A stretch of DNA of 64,000 nt, taken from NCBI RefSeq assembly GCF_003013715.1, contig NC_072813.1, positions 1,364,001 to 1,428,000 of the forward strand, read 5' to 3'. Below the pieces are notes generated by a model, which saw only the letters and a list, made by a program, of their open reading frames with translations, was not told the origin of the DNA and searched no databases. The stretch's first letter is position 1. Every line of letters starts with the position of its first letter. This stretch comes from Candidozyma auris (lineage: Eukaryota > Ascomycota > Pichiomycetes > Serinales > Metschnikowiaceae). The translations under genes were made by a program, and so were the position numbers. Positions 44,971 through 54,305 of this stretch are shown here, one piece after another.

Positions 44971-47463
44971 CTATTCGTCGAGGTTGTCAAGCTCATCGAG
45001 AAGCTCTTTTTCTAGTTCGTCAATGTTGTCTGTGTTCTCCAAAGTCTTCTGCCTCTTGTGTTCGCCGTTACTGTATTCATCACGGCTATCTCCTTCTCCA
45101 CTGTCAACGTCCTCGTCCTGCTCTTCCTGTGCTTTGCGTTTTTGCGTATAAAGGCTTTTCACGAAAGACATGTTTGCGCCACTTTTACCGTTGGAAACAC
45201 TCTCTTCGTCGTCCAGGTCATTGTCTTCTTCCTCGACGCCCTTGTCATCTTCATCGTCGTCGTCGTCGTCGCTTATCCCCGCCAAGAAATCATCAACCTC
45301 TGCATTCGCCTCGTTGAAATCATAGTCATCAATCGATGAAAGCGACCCTTCGCGTGGTCGGCTCATGGCTGCGGCGTTACGTGCCTGCTCTCTTTCTTGC
45401 TGCGACCCAAGCGCTTGCTGATACTTGCTGATGTCATTTTCAGAAACATACCAATCTTGTTCCGGAAGTTCGATCATGTAATCTCTCTCGTCCACCGCCT
45501 TCCACAGGCTGAGACATGCAAAGAGCCAATCTGGATTCACAACCTTCACTCCGGGTATTGTCTTCTTGGCAATTCTCACTTTAAGAGTTAGTCCGGTCTT
45601 CATGTAAGAGGCATTCGGATCTCTGCAAACAACGTGAGTTATTTCGGGGTACACCTCGTTTACAACCTTCATACCAAATTGCCTGCACCAAATAACGATA
45701 TCGGCATTGTTCATGTTCATGCCCAACGGTAGAATTCCTGATAGAAGAACAGTGACACCCTTTAAGCATTCAAGCTTGATTTTCGGTAGTATGACGGAGA
45801 TATCTGGGCGCTCTAAAGTTCGTTCCTGTTTAAAGCTTTCGTATGCCTTGTAGTACTCTTCGTGGATATAGTCCAATGCCTTCTCCAAAGATGAAAGTTC
45901 TGTGTCATCGTCGTACAAAATATGCTCCTCTTCTTCGTCTTTGCTAGACACAGAGCTATCCTCGTGTTCGTGAGCAATGCGGTCTATCTTGTCTTGAAGC
46001 TTAGCCAAAGGTCTATCATGCTGTTGCTGTTCGAGGTTTTGCGTGCGTGAGAGCAGCTGCTCAATGAGCAAGTTCTTGTTGTTCTCGCCTCCTCCGAGTT
46101 CCACCAAACGGTCAACGGGAGACAAGCTTTCTGAATCAGAGTCATGAGAGTCTGATTCGACTGCTTCATCAGAAGGAGAAGATAATCTTGATACAGGAGC
46201 AGACACGGTTTCGTCCTTCCCATTCTTGTTGCTGTCCAAGTGTTCGTTCTCTTGCGTTTCTTTTGTTTCGGTGCCGCCGACTTCAGTCTCGCCATCCTCT
46301 ACACGGTCACTATCATCACTGGAGTTTTGGCTGCTGATGACATCTGACGCCGGCTCGGAGTCTTCCTCGCTCTCCTCCAAGGCTTCTTCAAGACGAGCAA
46401 GACTTTTCCTCTTTTTGGTGGGTCCTATGAGCTGTCCGCTCTTCTTTGGCAAGAAACTCGAATTGATATCTCCAATGCCAATGAAAAAGTCATATGGTAC
46501 CACCTTCACCAAGTTAGGGTCCCACTGCCATACGTCGCCTCTGTCATCAATGATGACCACCATCGACTGGTCCACAGGAAATAAACGTGTAAGGTTTTTA
46601 TGTGTCAAAGAACCACTCTCGTCCCGACTCAAGATACGGTCACCAAAGTATATGCCCTCAGGGTCTATTATCGATGCAATAGCCAAGGCGTAGTTCCGCG
46701 TGGCCATGGTGTAGATATGGAGCTCGTACCGTTCAGCAACATGAGCTAAGAACTCTTTGAGGCCCGGGCGCAACTTCACATAGTACCAGCATTTCGAAGG
46801 AGCTGGTTTTGGACCCATCCACCCTGGAGGCACCATGGGCTCTTCCTCAAGACAGAAAGACTGAACGTCCTTAACAAAAGGGTAATTGGGGTTATGTGGG
46901 TCCTTCTGCCACTCACCCACCGTAGGGTCGACCGTGGCATGAATAACTGTCTGATCTAGGTCGACCACCAAGATGAGTTTCTTGTCCTTAGCAAGCCGTT
47001 GGGTGGCATTGTGCTCGATTTTTGTAGCCTCGTCGTAGCTGATCCGAAGTCCAGTGTTATCGTGCGACATTGCAATTGTCGCTCTGTCCTCGTAGTTGTA
47101 GCCCGTGTAGTCCTTTTCATCTTCCACAGTTTTTCCACACATGGCACAGAGTCCTCCGTATTGCACATCGTGAGTGCACGGTTCTTGTATCAGGCACAAC
47201 TCCACACCACTATGGGCAATTTCGTCGCCCACAGAAATACGCATTTCGACGATCTGGCCCTCGATGGGACTTTCAAACGATCCAATGCGCTCCACACGCA
47301 CTTTGGGCGGGTGCTCTTCCTTCGAGTTTGGGTCCTCCTGGTAATCCCAGTATCTGTACTTGAGCAAAGGAAAATGCTTTGAGATTTTTTGGCCTGCCAC
47401 AGCAGAAATGGCTGTCACCGTGACAGGGAATGGTGCCGAAGGAGGTAGGGACACCGAAGTCAT
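44971..47463 (-). CDS. FCP1: RNA polymerase II CTD phosphatase Fcp1
   Basis: Nuclear phosphatase that removes phosphate from Ser2 of the Pol II CTD, recycling polymerase after termination. 830 residues from ATG 47463; two extra codons upstream begin with TTG. Order: a biotinyl/lipoyl-like N-terminal fold (about 55-105), a CTHDVQYGGLCAMCGK cysteine knuckle, and the FCP homology domain with catalytic DLDQT at 168-172 and later IIDDRGDVW. Then come an acidic low-complexity segment (about 350-460), a BRCT domain at about 575-675 (GVTVLLSGILPLGMNMN, DWLFACLSLWKAV) and a very acidic C-terminal tail that binds TFIIF/TFIIB in relatives. S. cerevisiae Fcp1 has about 732 residues; the excess lies in the acidic linkers. 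Confidence 0.93.
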   Translation of the reverse strand: MTSVSLPPSAPFPVTVTAISAVAGQKISKHFPLLKYRYWDYQEDPNSKEEHPPKVRVERIGSFESPIEGQIVEMRISVGDEIAHSGVELCLIQEPCTHDVQYGGLCAMCGKTVEDEKDYTGYNYEDRATIAMSHDNTGLRISYDEATKIEHNATQRLAKDKKLILVVDLDQTVIHATVDPTVGEWQKDPHNPNYPFVKDVQSFCLEEEPMVPPGWMGPKPAPSKCWYYVKLRPGLKEFLAHVAERYELHIYTMATRNYALAIASIIDPEGIYFGDRILSRDESGSLTHKNLTRLFPVDQSMVVIIDDRGDVWQWDPNLVKVVPYDFFIGIGDINSSFLPKKSGQLIGPTKKRKSLARLEEALEESEEDSEPASDVISSQNSSDDSDRVEDGETEVGGTETKETQENEHLDSNKNGKDETVSAPVSRLSSPSDEAVESDSHDSDSESLSPVDRLVELGGGENNKNLLIEQLLSRTQNLEQQQHDRPLAKLQDKIDRIAHEHEDSSVSSKDEEEEHILYDDDTELSSLEKALDYIHEEYYKAYESFKQERTLERPDISVILPKIKLECLKGVTVLLSGILPLGMNMNNADIVIWCRQFGMKVVNEVYPEITHVVCRDPNASYMKTGLTLKVRIAKKTIPGVKVVNPDWLFACLSLWKAVDERDYMIELPEQDWYVSENDISKYQQALGSQQEREQARNAAAMSRPREGSLSSIDDYDFNEANAEVDDFLAGISDDDDDDEDDKGVEEEDNDLDDEESVSNGKSGANMSFVKSLYTQKRKAQEEQDEDVDSGEGDSRDEYSNGEHKRQKTLENTDNIDELEKELLDELDNLDE

Positions 47464-47605
47464 GGTCAATTATGTATGGGGGAAAAAGAATGAAAGGCTT
47501 GAGACAGATGGTATTATTTTGATCAAGCGGTTACGTTGAGGGTTCGTTCGATGCGGGAATTGGGTATCTTTGGATGTTTTGGGATCACGCTACTTTGTTG
47601 AAGTC

Positions 47606-47893
47606 AATTGTATTATTAAGATTCCTCTTCTTTTCAGTGCTTTCAATTCTTGCACCTGATATCTTCTCATACGCCTGAGCGCTGGGTTTCTGTTATTATG
47701 CACTGCTACCAGAGCCCATGCTCGATGCAGGAGGTTGCCGAAAGCAGCCCACCCATAGTTTTGACGTTGGCTGATTGAGGAGAAGTTGGATGAATTTTTT
47801 TTTTAACATTTCGTGAATCCAGCTGGTAAATGCACTTTTAGTAGGAGTCTCCTCAAGTATAGAAGGGTTACTACTTTGAATTGTTGTGGTCAT
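47606..47893 (-). pseudogene. possible small gene with a frame break at an A10 run
   Basis: On the minus strand an ATG at 47893 opens a 65-codon frame (MTTTIQSSNPSILEE), ending at 47696. Where that frame crosses an A10 homopolymer (about 47,797-47,806), a second frame opens and continues without a stop for about 65 codons to 47606. It carries a basic, protein-like C-terminus (RMRRYQVQELKALKRRG). One A fewer would join the two into about 100 residues. I do not recognise the product. A TGGTTGCAAAAT motif 25 bp upstream of the ATG hints at a promoter. This could be chance, a sequencing slip or a real broken gene. Confidence 0.3.
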
Positions 47894-48008
47894 GGCGATT
47901 AATTAGGCGCGAGAAATGGTTGCAAAATGCGCTGAGAGGGCTCTCAAGTGTCAGGACGTCTCGGTAAGAAGGTGGCATACTTTAGAATTGATTTTTGACC
48001 GAATACAG

Positions 48009-48022
48009 CGATTTTAAAATCG
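48009..48022. repeat. 14-bp perfect palindrome
   Basis: CGATTTTAAAATCG reads the same on both strands. It is intergenic between FCP1 and TAF8. Confidence 0.85.
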
Positions 48023-48175
48023 AACCGGGGCATTAAAGAGTTATTTTTTGGGTCATTGCCTTGATTTCCTTGCCTCTGGCGGCCCGATAGCCTCTACTAT
48101 CGACCGAAGCCTCTTCTACTATCGAGCTACAAACGCCAATTGTCCTCCTCATTGACGTGTTCCTATGCATTTATC

Positions 48176-50158
48176 TTACGTATCCACCATTTCGTCTTCT
48201 TCAGACTCATCTGAAGACATTTCTTGTGGAAAATTCATTTCAAAAGTCGTCGTCTGTGGCTCTGTCGTTAGCGCCAGCAGAATCTCTTTGTCGTCGCCAA
48301 ACTGATGGCCATCGTTTTCGACACTTTCGCTATCGCTATCTTCAAATCCAGCCATGCCATTACCATACTCCCCAAGGCTGGGGATAGTGGTGGTCTCATT
48401 CTCATTCAATGCGTTGTCAAGCTCATTTTCCAAGTCGCCCACGTCATCCTCACCGACACCGTCGTCATCGTCTGCATTGGCTGCATCTACCATATCAACA
48501 TCCCCATTATTATCGTGGCCAAATTTTGTTGAATCTTCTGTAGCCTGTGCTGTTTGGTATCCACTAGAGGGTCTTTTGCCAGCAACATCTGTGCGGTTTT
48601 CAATTAGCTTGAAGTCGTCTTCATCACCAAAGTCAAACTCCTTGACTTCATTTTCTTCTTCGCTTTCATCCAGGATATCCGCATCTGGGTTGAACGCAAA
48701 TCCAAATTCGAATGAGCCGCTATTTATCTCGTTCTCCTTTTCATGCTTCGCACGTTCCTCCAAGAGCTCTGCTATCTTGGCCTTCTTTCTCTCGTGTGCT
48801 TCACGCGTATACTTGATCACACGCCTGAAACTTTTTTTGAGGATGCTTTCGAAATATGCATCATCCTGAGCTGTAGGGAGTGATTTGGCATATGGAGAAT
48901 ACAATTTCTCTCTTTTCATGAGGATATCATCTTCTCTTTTCTTCCTGTGAGCAGCAAGTTTCTTAGAAGCTCTTTCCTTAGCAGCTTTGCGCTTGTTTGC
49001 ATACTCGATAAAGTCAAATCTTTTTCCGCTAGCAAGACTTTCTTTTGCAGCAGAGTCTGAAGACTTGGTAGCAGAGTCTGCATCTACTTCCACAACCTCT
49101 TTTGCTGTCTCTTCGACATTCGTTTTCTCCACCTCTTCGAGCTTCCTCTTTTCTCCTTCATCTTTCTTATGCTCGTGCGGTAGCTCCTTCTCTCCGGTAG
49201 CTTGACCCACTTCATGAGGCGATTCTATGTCTGTCACTGGGTCCTCTCCAGAAGCACTCATTATATCGTCGTTGTCTGTTTCAATATCTGAGACATTGTC
49301 AGCAACCCACTGTTTTTCCTCGTGTTCAAGTAATTTGTATAGCGAGCGCTCATTGAGTCTTGACTCCTCCACCAACTTAAGCTTGATCTGTTTCAATTCT
49401 GTGATCGTCTTCATGTAACTACCAGTGCTTTGGTAAGTATAATCTGGCGGAAGCGTAGGAAAATAATCAGGAATGTACGACGGTCTGCTTTTTTGGCGAG
49501 GAATAAGTGATGCAACCTCGTATTGGTCGCTGGCATGAAACACCAACGAAGGGTCATTCTTATCTAGATGGAACTCTTCAGCATAGAACTCTTGTACGAG
49601 ATCATTTGTTTGTGACTCAAGAGTCTTTTTGTGTTTTCGTTGACTCACTGTCAAATCCTTGCTTCGTTCATACTCCAGGTACAACGAGCCAGGGTTGATG
49701 CGCTGCTGCAGAAAACACAATTGCAAATCATAGATCCCAGGTTTCCGATGTCTTTGCACCTCCGTGTATTTATGTAGTTGGGATATTAGTCTATGCATAT
49801 ACTCAGACGCCAAGTTAGCAATATCGTCTATGAATTCTTCTGTGAAGGATACGCCTGGCTTTTGGATACTAACAATAAGACCCACAATTTTTCGAAGTTG
49901 GAAATCCATGGGTTCAATGCATTTGCTCTTATCGTGTGGGGAATGCACAAGTTCTTGGAGATAGCCGAGTTGGCGCTTGGTGGGCTCGACATAGTCACTT
50001 TTGAGTCCTTCTCTTATAGCTTTCTGCCTTTCTTTCTCTGCTTTCTTCTTGGCTAGGGCATCCTTTTCAGCTTGAGTGGTGGAATCTCGGCGTCCAGCAT
50101 TACGTGTTCGATGAGCTACCTTGGTGGGCTCCTCCTCCTTTGGTGGCGATCCTGCCAT
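48176..50158 (-). CDS. TAF8: TFIID subunit Taf8
   Basis: Histone-fold subunit of TFIID that pairs with Taf10 and docks Taf2. 660 residues, longer than the about 510 of S. cerevisiae. The N-terminal part has a basic helix (AEKDALAKKKAEKERQKAIRE). The histone fold comes next (about 75-165, DFQLRKIVGLIVSIQKPGVSFTEEF, ASEYMHRLISQLHKYTEVQ). The Taf8 signature PSYIPDYFPTLPPDYTY is near 235, followed by YMKTITELKQIKLKLVEESRLNERSLYKLL. The rest is acidic and disordered with K-rich helices (KKREDDILMKREKLYSPYAKSLP). Start ATG 50158, with a TGGTTGCAAAC motif 95 bp upstream. Confidence 0.85.
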   Translation of the reverse strand: MAGSPPKEEEPTKVAHRTRNAGRRDSTTQAEKDALAKKKAEKERQKAIREGLKSDYVEPTKRQLGYLQELVHSPHDKSKCIEPMDFQLRKIVGLIVSIQKPGVSFTEEFIDDIANLASEYMHRLISQLHKYTEVQRHRKPGIYDLQLCFLQQRINPGSLYLEYERSKDLTVSQRKHKKTLESQTNDLVQEFYAEEFHLDKNDPSLVFHASDQYEVASLIPRQKSRPSYIPDYFPTLPPDYTYQSTGSYMKTITELKQIKLKLVEESRLNERSLYKLLEHEEKQWVADNVSDIETDNDDIMSASGEDPVTDIESPHEVGQATGEKELPHEHKKDEGEKRKLEEVEKTNVEETAKEVVEVDADSATKSSDSAAKESLASGKRFDFIEYANKRKAAKERASKKLAAHRKKREDDILMKREKLYSPYAKSLPTAQDDAYFESILKKSFRRVIKYTREAHERKKAKIAELLEERAKHEKENEINSGSFEFGFAFNPDADILDESEEENEVKEFDFGDEDDFKLIENRTDVAGKRPSSGYQTAQATEDSTKFGHDNNGDVDMVDAANADDDDGVGEDDVGDLENELDNALNENETTTIPSLGEYGNGMAGFEDSDSESVENDGHQFGDDKEILLALTTEPQTTTFEMNFPQEMSSDESEEDEMVDT

Positions 50159-50252
50159 GCTATAGTATGGGTTGTTGTAGTAGTTGAGACTACTAGTAAT
50201 GTATGGTGATGTTTCGTGTAGTGCACGACCAAGTAAGAAGAAAGCACAGAAA

Positions 50253-50263
50253 TGGTTGCAAAC
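50253..50263 (+). promoter_or_regulatory. TGGYTGCRAA motif upstream of TAF8
   Basis: TGGTTGCAAAC, 95 bp before the TAF8 start. Confidence 0.55.
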
Positions 50264-50358
50264 AAGACGCTCGATCTACCAAGCATACTACAAATACGTA
50301 GCAGCCTACTTCGTCACTTCGTTACTCTGTATTTATTACTCGTTGACTCAAACACCCC

Positions 50359-51426
50359 TTAATTGCCACCAGACAACAAGTATTCGATAGCACCCTGCAC
50401 GCTTCCACCGCTTCTTCTTAGAGCAGCAACATTCTGGTCAAAGTCAAAGAACCCCATATGGTTGAGCTGCCTCAATTGCGTCTCGTAACGCTCCTCAGGG
50501 GGTCTATCGTCACGCGGGGCTGCAGCTCCAGCTCCTCCGGCTCCTCCGGCGCCGCCCAAGAAGCTGAGTGGATCAATTGGTGGCACGCCGTTGGGGAAAA
50601 GAGATGCAAATGGGTTGGCAGCACCTCCAGCATTGGCTCCGCTGGCAGCACCTCCAGCAGAAGATGTATCATTAGAAGCAGCATTTTGGTTGTCGTCACC
50701 AACAGTAGGGTTGGCACCTGGAGCCGGGAATGCACTGGCACCAGCATCACCGCCCAAGCCAGCACCACCTTGCAAGTTTCTTAGGTTCATCATGCTGCGC
50801 ATGGTCTCTGGATTGGAGATCATTTCTCTAAACATGGGCGACTGTAACATGGTGCGCACCTGGGGTCCCATGGCCCGCAACTGCGGGTTTTGGTTGATCA
50901 TGAAGTCCAACATCTGAGGATTCAGCAACAACGCATTCATCTGCTCTTGGAACATCGGGCTGCTCATCATCTCGGACATCTGGTCGGGGTCTGGCAACAG
51001 CCCCATACCTCCGTCGGGGCCGAACATCGATGCCAGTGGAAGCTGCGTGTACCCAGCGTAACGAGCGCCCGTCAAGTCTGCCAACGGGTTGAAGGATCCC
51101 TGACCGGCGGCAATGTTGGAGGGGACACTAGAAGAGCTGGAGGCACCTTGACTGGTGGCGGTTTCACTTGTTGAAGTTTCTGGCTTCTTTGGAGCGGCCA
51201 GCTTGATCATGTGTATGGCATGGCCATCTTTGATCTTGTATGACGCCACTGTTTCCTCGTCCTTAAGCACTTTCCCACTATACACCAATCTCTGGCGCTC
51301 CGGGGGCACATCGGCCTCGCCAGAGATGATCGTCTTCAAATCGGCAATCAGTGACGAAGTGTCGACCTTGACCTCAAACTTCTTATCGCCACTGGATTTC
51401 ACGTTAATGGTGATTTGCTCAGACAT
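50359..51426 (-). CDS. DSK2: ubiquilin-type ubiquitin receptor Dsk2
   Basis: Shuttle that carries polyubiquitinated proteins to the proteasome and takes part in ERAD and spindle-pole duplication. Start ATG 51426 (355 residues, MSEQITINVKSSGDKKFEVK), so the ubiquitin-like domain (1-75, ERQRLVYSGKVLKDEETV) is at the N-terminus; an in-frame ATG at 51528 would add 34 residues. A STI1-like region lies at about 140-225 (MFQEQMNALLLNPQMLDFMI, MLQSPMFREMISNPETMRSMM). A G/A-rich linker follows. The C-terminal UBA (about 315-353) carries the usual MGF loop (NHMGFFDFDQNVAALRRSGGS). Length is close to 373 in S. cerevisiae. Confidence 0.94.
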   Translation of the reverse strand: MSEQITINVKSSGDKKFEVKVDTSSLIADLKTIISGEADVPPERQRLVYSGKVLKDEETVASYKIKDGHAIHMIKLAAPKKPETSTSETATSQGASSSSSVPSNIAAGQGSFNPLADLTGARYAGYTQLPLASMFGPDGGMGLLPDPDQMSEMMSSPMFQEQMNALLLNPQMLDFMINQNPQLRAMGPQVRTMLQSPMFREMISNPETMRSMMNLRNLQGGAGLGGDAGASAFPAPGANPTVGDDNQNAASNDTSSAGGAASGANAGGAANPFASLFPNGVPPIDPLSFLGGAGGAGGAGAAAPRDDRPPEERYETQLRQLNHMGFFDFDQNVAALRRSGGSVQGAIEYLLSGGN

Positions 51427-52856
51427 GGCGAAGTTGCAAACAAGAGTAAACTGGAAAGAAGACGAGTCAATTAATAAGGGACACTGTGCGCTAGTTGGGT
51501 GGAGGTGTGTGTGCAGGCACTTCCACACGCTTCCACGGGAGATAGGGGTTGTGGTAGTAGCAGTACGCTATAATTTCGAGGATAAAGGAGTTTGATGAAA
51601 TCTATGTGTAGTGAAGAGAAAGTAGCTATATTTTTTTTAGGAATTTTATCGGTCTATGTGCTGCTTGTAGTGGGGGCGATTAGGTGATGGTTGCAAAAAG
51701 GTGCGAAAGTAGGTGAGTAGATAAGGAGACCGCAAGACAATGTTGTTGGGTGTTGCTCACTATAGGTTGGACATTTAGATAAAGTCGCATGGCAATTGTC
51801 TAATTTGATATTATTTCTCGAGTATGATTTCCTTTGTGGCAGCAAAGAGTGCAGCACAGTTTGACATGAAGTACAAACTGATTAAAGTCGGACATTGGAC
51901 AAATGGCTGCGAAATAATGGCATGACAATTTACGGAATCTGTTAACAAATGTAAGCTGCTTTTCAATGGCCAGTGGGATTTTTGCGTTTGAAGCTGCGAT
52001 GTTTCTAATTGAGCAGGATTTGAAGTTATTGATGTCTTTGCCGTTGATTAATTCCGTTCTACTATGGTGATTGTCTCGTGGTGTTATCTCTTTCCATATA
52101 TGGGCTACCGGTTAAAATGTAAGTTCGGCGAGATAAGCAACATCGTCCCTCTAGCTCACATATACAATTGATCTCACGAGTTAGATATTTTGCAAAATTC
52201 TTCAAGAACTTGAAACCTCAAGTTACATACTAATTCTCTAGGTATACACATTTCTCTTTCCGCTAAATTGATTTTTTGAGCACCACAGATGAATCTTTCT
52301 ACTATAGAGCAATCGCCATCGGTTTTCTTTTGTCTATATACCCCAAGCAGGTGCTGTATAGCTTTTTGAAACACAGCACTTCAACTTGAGTTCTTGGAAA
52401 AATGCCAACTTTACACCCGTGCACCACACCACCCTGGCAAAATGCTTCCGTTGGAAACCACCAATATGCTGAATTTTTACACTCTTGAAGGCTTCATGGA
52501 AATTCGAAGGTACGATTTGATCCATGAATCGCCTTAATAAGTAAGTCTCGTTGAAGCTGTGAGAAGAAGGAGGTCAATGTTTGCAGTGACGTAGTTCGCA
52601 ATATGGCGCAACAAGCAGTGCACCTCTTTTCAGCGTATTCTTACAAAGTTTCTCTCGATTATATGGCTTATTATCCTACTATTGTTAGCTTCTAGAGCGA
52701 TTAAAAAATGCAATGCTGTGTTCCACTGGACAGCGGTATTATGTGTTAAAAAAGTGGAAAAAATGGCTGCGAAAATAAAAGAAAAAAGAAAATCGGAAGT
52801 GAATGGCTGCAAACACCAATAATGCAATAAGCTTGAACTCTTCGAAACTGTATCTA
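51427..52856. promoter_or_regulatory. DSK2 upstream / ASH1 downstream region (1.4 kb)
   Basis: No convincing gene; short overlapping minus frames at 52174-52374 and 52334-52525 have no resemblance to known families. Four recurrent motifs occur: TGGTTGCAAAAA at 51688 (262 bp before DSK2), TGGCTGCGAAA at 51904, TGGCTGCGAAAA at 52764 and TGGCTGCAAAC at 52804, the last two 53-93 bp beyond the ASH1 stop. Confidence 0.6.
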
Positions 52857-54305
52857 TCACCCCTGGTTCTTCACCTCAATCTTCCAGCCACAGTCTAAGC
52901 AGCTGTAGGCAATGTCGCCATCGCCAAAATCGGTCTTGCCCTTTGACTGCATCAAAGACCACTCGCCCTTGGCTGGAATCTTCTTGCACTTCCGGTTAAG
53001 GCAGCGTGCTGCTGTCTTCTTATACCGAAGCCCGCAAGAGTTGCACAACTGGCCCTCTTTGACTGACCAAGACGGCCTCCAGCATGGCGACTGGTCACTG
53101 CCACATGAGATGCAAACTCTCACCTGGTGGTGATGATGGGGAGGCGACCTCATCAACTCGGCACGAGTCTTATCTTTGACCGAGGGAGGAGTGATGGGGA
53201 TGAATTTCGTCTTGTTTTTCTTCTTGGGCGATGTGGGCTCTGCACCTGGCTGTTTTTCTGTGAATGAAGTGTCTGGAGTGAAAGGAGCAGGATTTATGGG
53301 CACATACCTCGACGCAGAGGGCGACGTCAAGTACATTTGCTGATGGCTCTGGTGATGGAGATGCTGGGGGTCGCTCTGGGGCCTGGGGCCAGCGCCAGCG
53401 CCGGCGTGGGGCCTCGAAAGCTGTATGAGCGACTGTGCCAACTCCAAGTACTCCGGGTACCGCTCGACGTCGTTCATATATGTTTTATTAAGGTAGGTGT
53501 AGTTTGACTCGTAAGGAAAGTTGATCTTGCGCTCAGCTAGCGTAGGCAACGCCTTGGCGCTGATGCGGGAGTCGAACTGTGGTTTTACAACACCGCTGCT
53601 GAGTTCGCTGATGGGCGGTAGTTTGACTGGAGCGGATGAAGGAGGAGCAACAGCTGCAGCGGCAGTGCTTGAATTTGTATTAGCACTGGCAGCAGGTGCA
53701 TTTGTAGAAGCAGCATTAGCATTATGGGCGTGGGCCTCGAGATAACTATAGCTATTGAGGCTGAAAGAAGGCTTTGACGAGCGGATCGAGTCAAGAAGCC
53801 CATACCGCCAATTCTCGTCGTTTGGCTTATATGTATCGAAGTAGTCAAGCGACACTGTGGGCACTATGGGTCTGCGGCCCAATGCCGTCGAGAGGCTGGG
53901 AAGACGAACTTGATTCTGCAGGAGAGTCAGTTTTGATTCAGGGAGTGTTTGTTGCAGTAAAGTTTGCTGAGGCACTGGAGCAGGGGCAGAAACCGAAACG
54001 GGCTCCTCGATCTTCTTTGGGGCTATTGGCTGCAAAGTGGCCGGCGGAAGCACCGCAGTAGCTGGAGCCGACGGAGGCGAAGGAGGAGCCGTTCTGGAGC
54101 GTTTGCTGGAAACGTGCTGGGGCTCACTTTCGTTGACCAAGTCGCTATAAGACCGTTTCTTGACATATTGCAGCGAGAGCCCTGGAGGAGTGAAGGATCT
54201 GACCTTGAACAGGTGAAGCATGTTGTTGTAGGGAGAAGGCTGCCTTTTGGGGGAAGCGACGGAGTTGATGTGGTGACCGAACATTGACAGATGCACTAGA
54301 CTCAT
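52857..54305 (-). CDS. ASH1: GATA-type transcription factor Ash1
   Basis: Repressor that in S. cerevisiae accumulates in the daughter nucleus and blocks HO; in Candida albicans it marks daughter cells and hyphal tips. 482 residues, disordered until the C-terminus, with low-complexity A/N/S (about 185-225) and H/Q patches. The zinc finger is C398-X2-C401-X19-C421-X2-C424, with SDQSPCWRPSWS and CNSCGLRYKK, which matches Ash1 rather than other GATA proteins. Further cysteines follow (C435, C440, C469, C472), a possible second zinc site, as in Ash1. The coding region ends at 52857, and more than 2 kb of gene-free DNA lie upstream. Confidence 0.88.
   Translation of the reverse strand: MSLVHLSMFGHHINSVASPKRQPSPYNNMLHLFKVRSFTPPGLSLQYVKKRSYSDLVNESEPQHVSSKRSRTAPPSPPSAPATAVLPPATLQPIAPKKIEEPVSVSAPAPVPQQTLLQQTLPESKLTLLQNQVRLPSLSTALGRRPIVPTVSLDYFDTYKPNDENWRYGLLDSIRSSKPSFSLNSYSYLEAHAHNANAASTNAPAASANTNSSTAAAAVAPPSSAPVKLPPISELSSGVVKPQFDSRISAKALPTLAERKINFPYESNYTYLNKTYMNDVERYPEYLELAQSLIQLSRPHAGAGAGPRPQSDPQHLHHQSHQQMYLTSPSASRYVPINPAPFTPDTSFTEKQPGAEPTSPKKKNKTKFIPITPPSVKDKTRAELMRSPPHHHHQVRVCISCGSDQSPCWRPSWSVKEGQLCNSCGLRYKKTAARCLNRKCKKIPAKGEWSLMQSKGKTDFGDGDIAYSCLDCGWKIEVKNQG

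Larger units (their letters stand above)
47464..48175. other. intergenic region FCP1 to TAF8
   Basis: 712 bp. It contains a possible short gene (47606-47893), TGGTTGCAAAAT at 47918-47929, a 14-bp perfect palindrome CGATTTTAAAATCG (48009-48022) and two CTACTATCGA repeats 22 bp apart (48094 and 48116). Confidence 0.6.

Noticed and set aside
52174..52525. Two overlapping minus frames (66 and 63 codons) that might be a frameshifted gene
   Set aside because: The pieces do not share a family or continue in a consistent frame; there is no homopolymer at the join, and the region is AT-rich.
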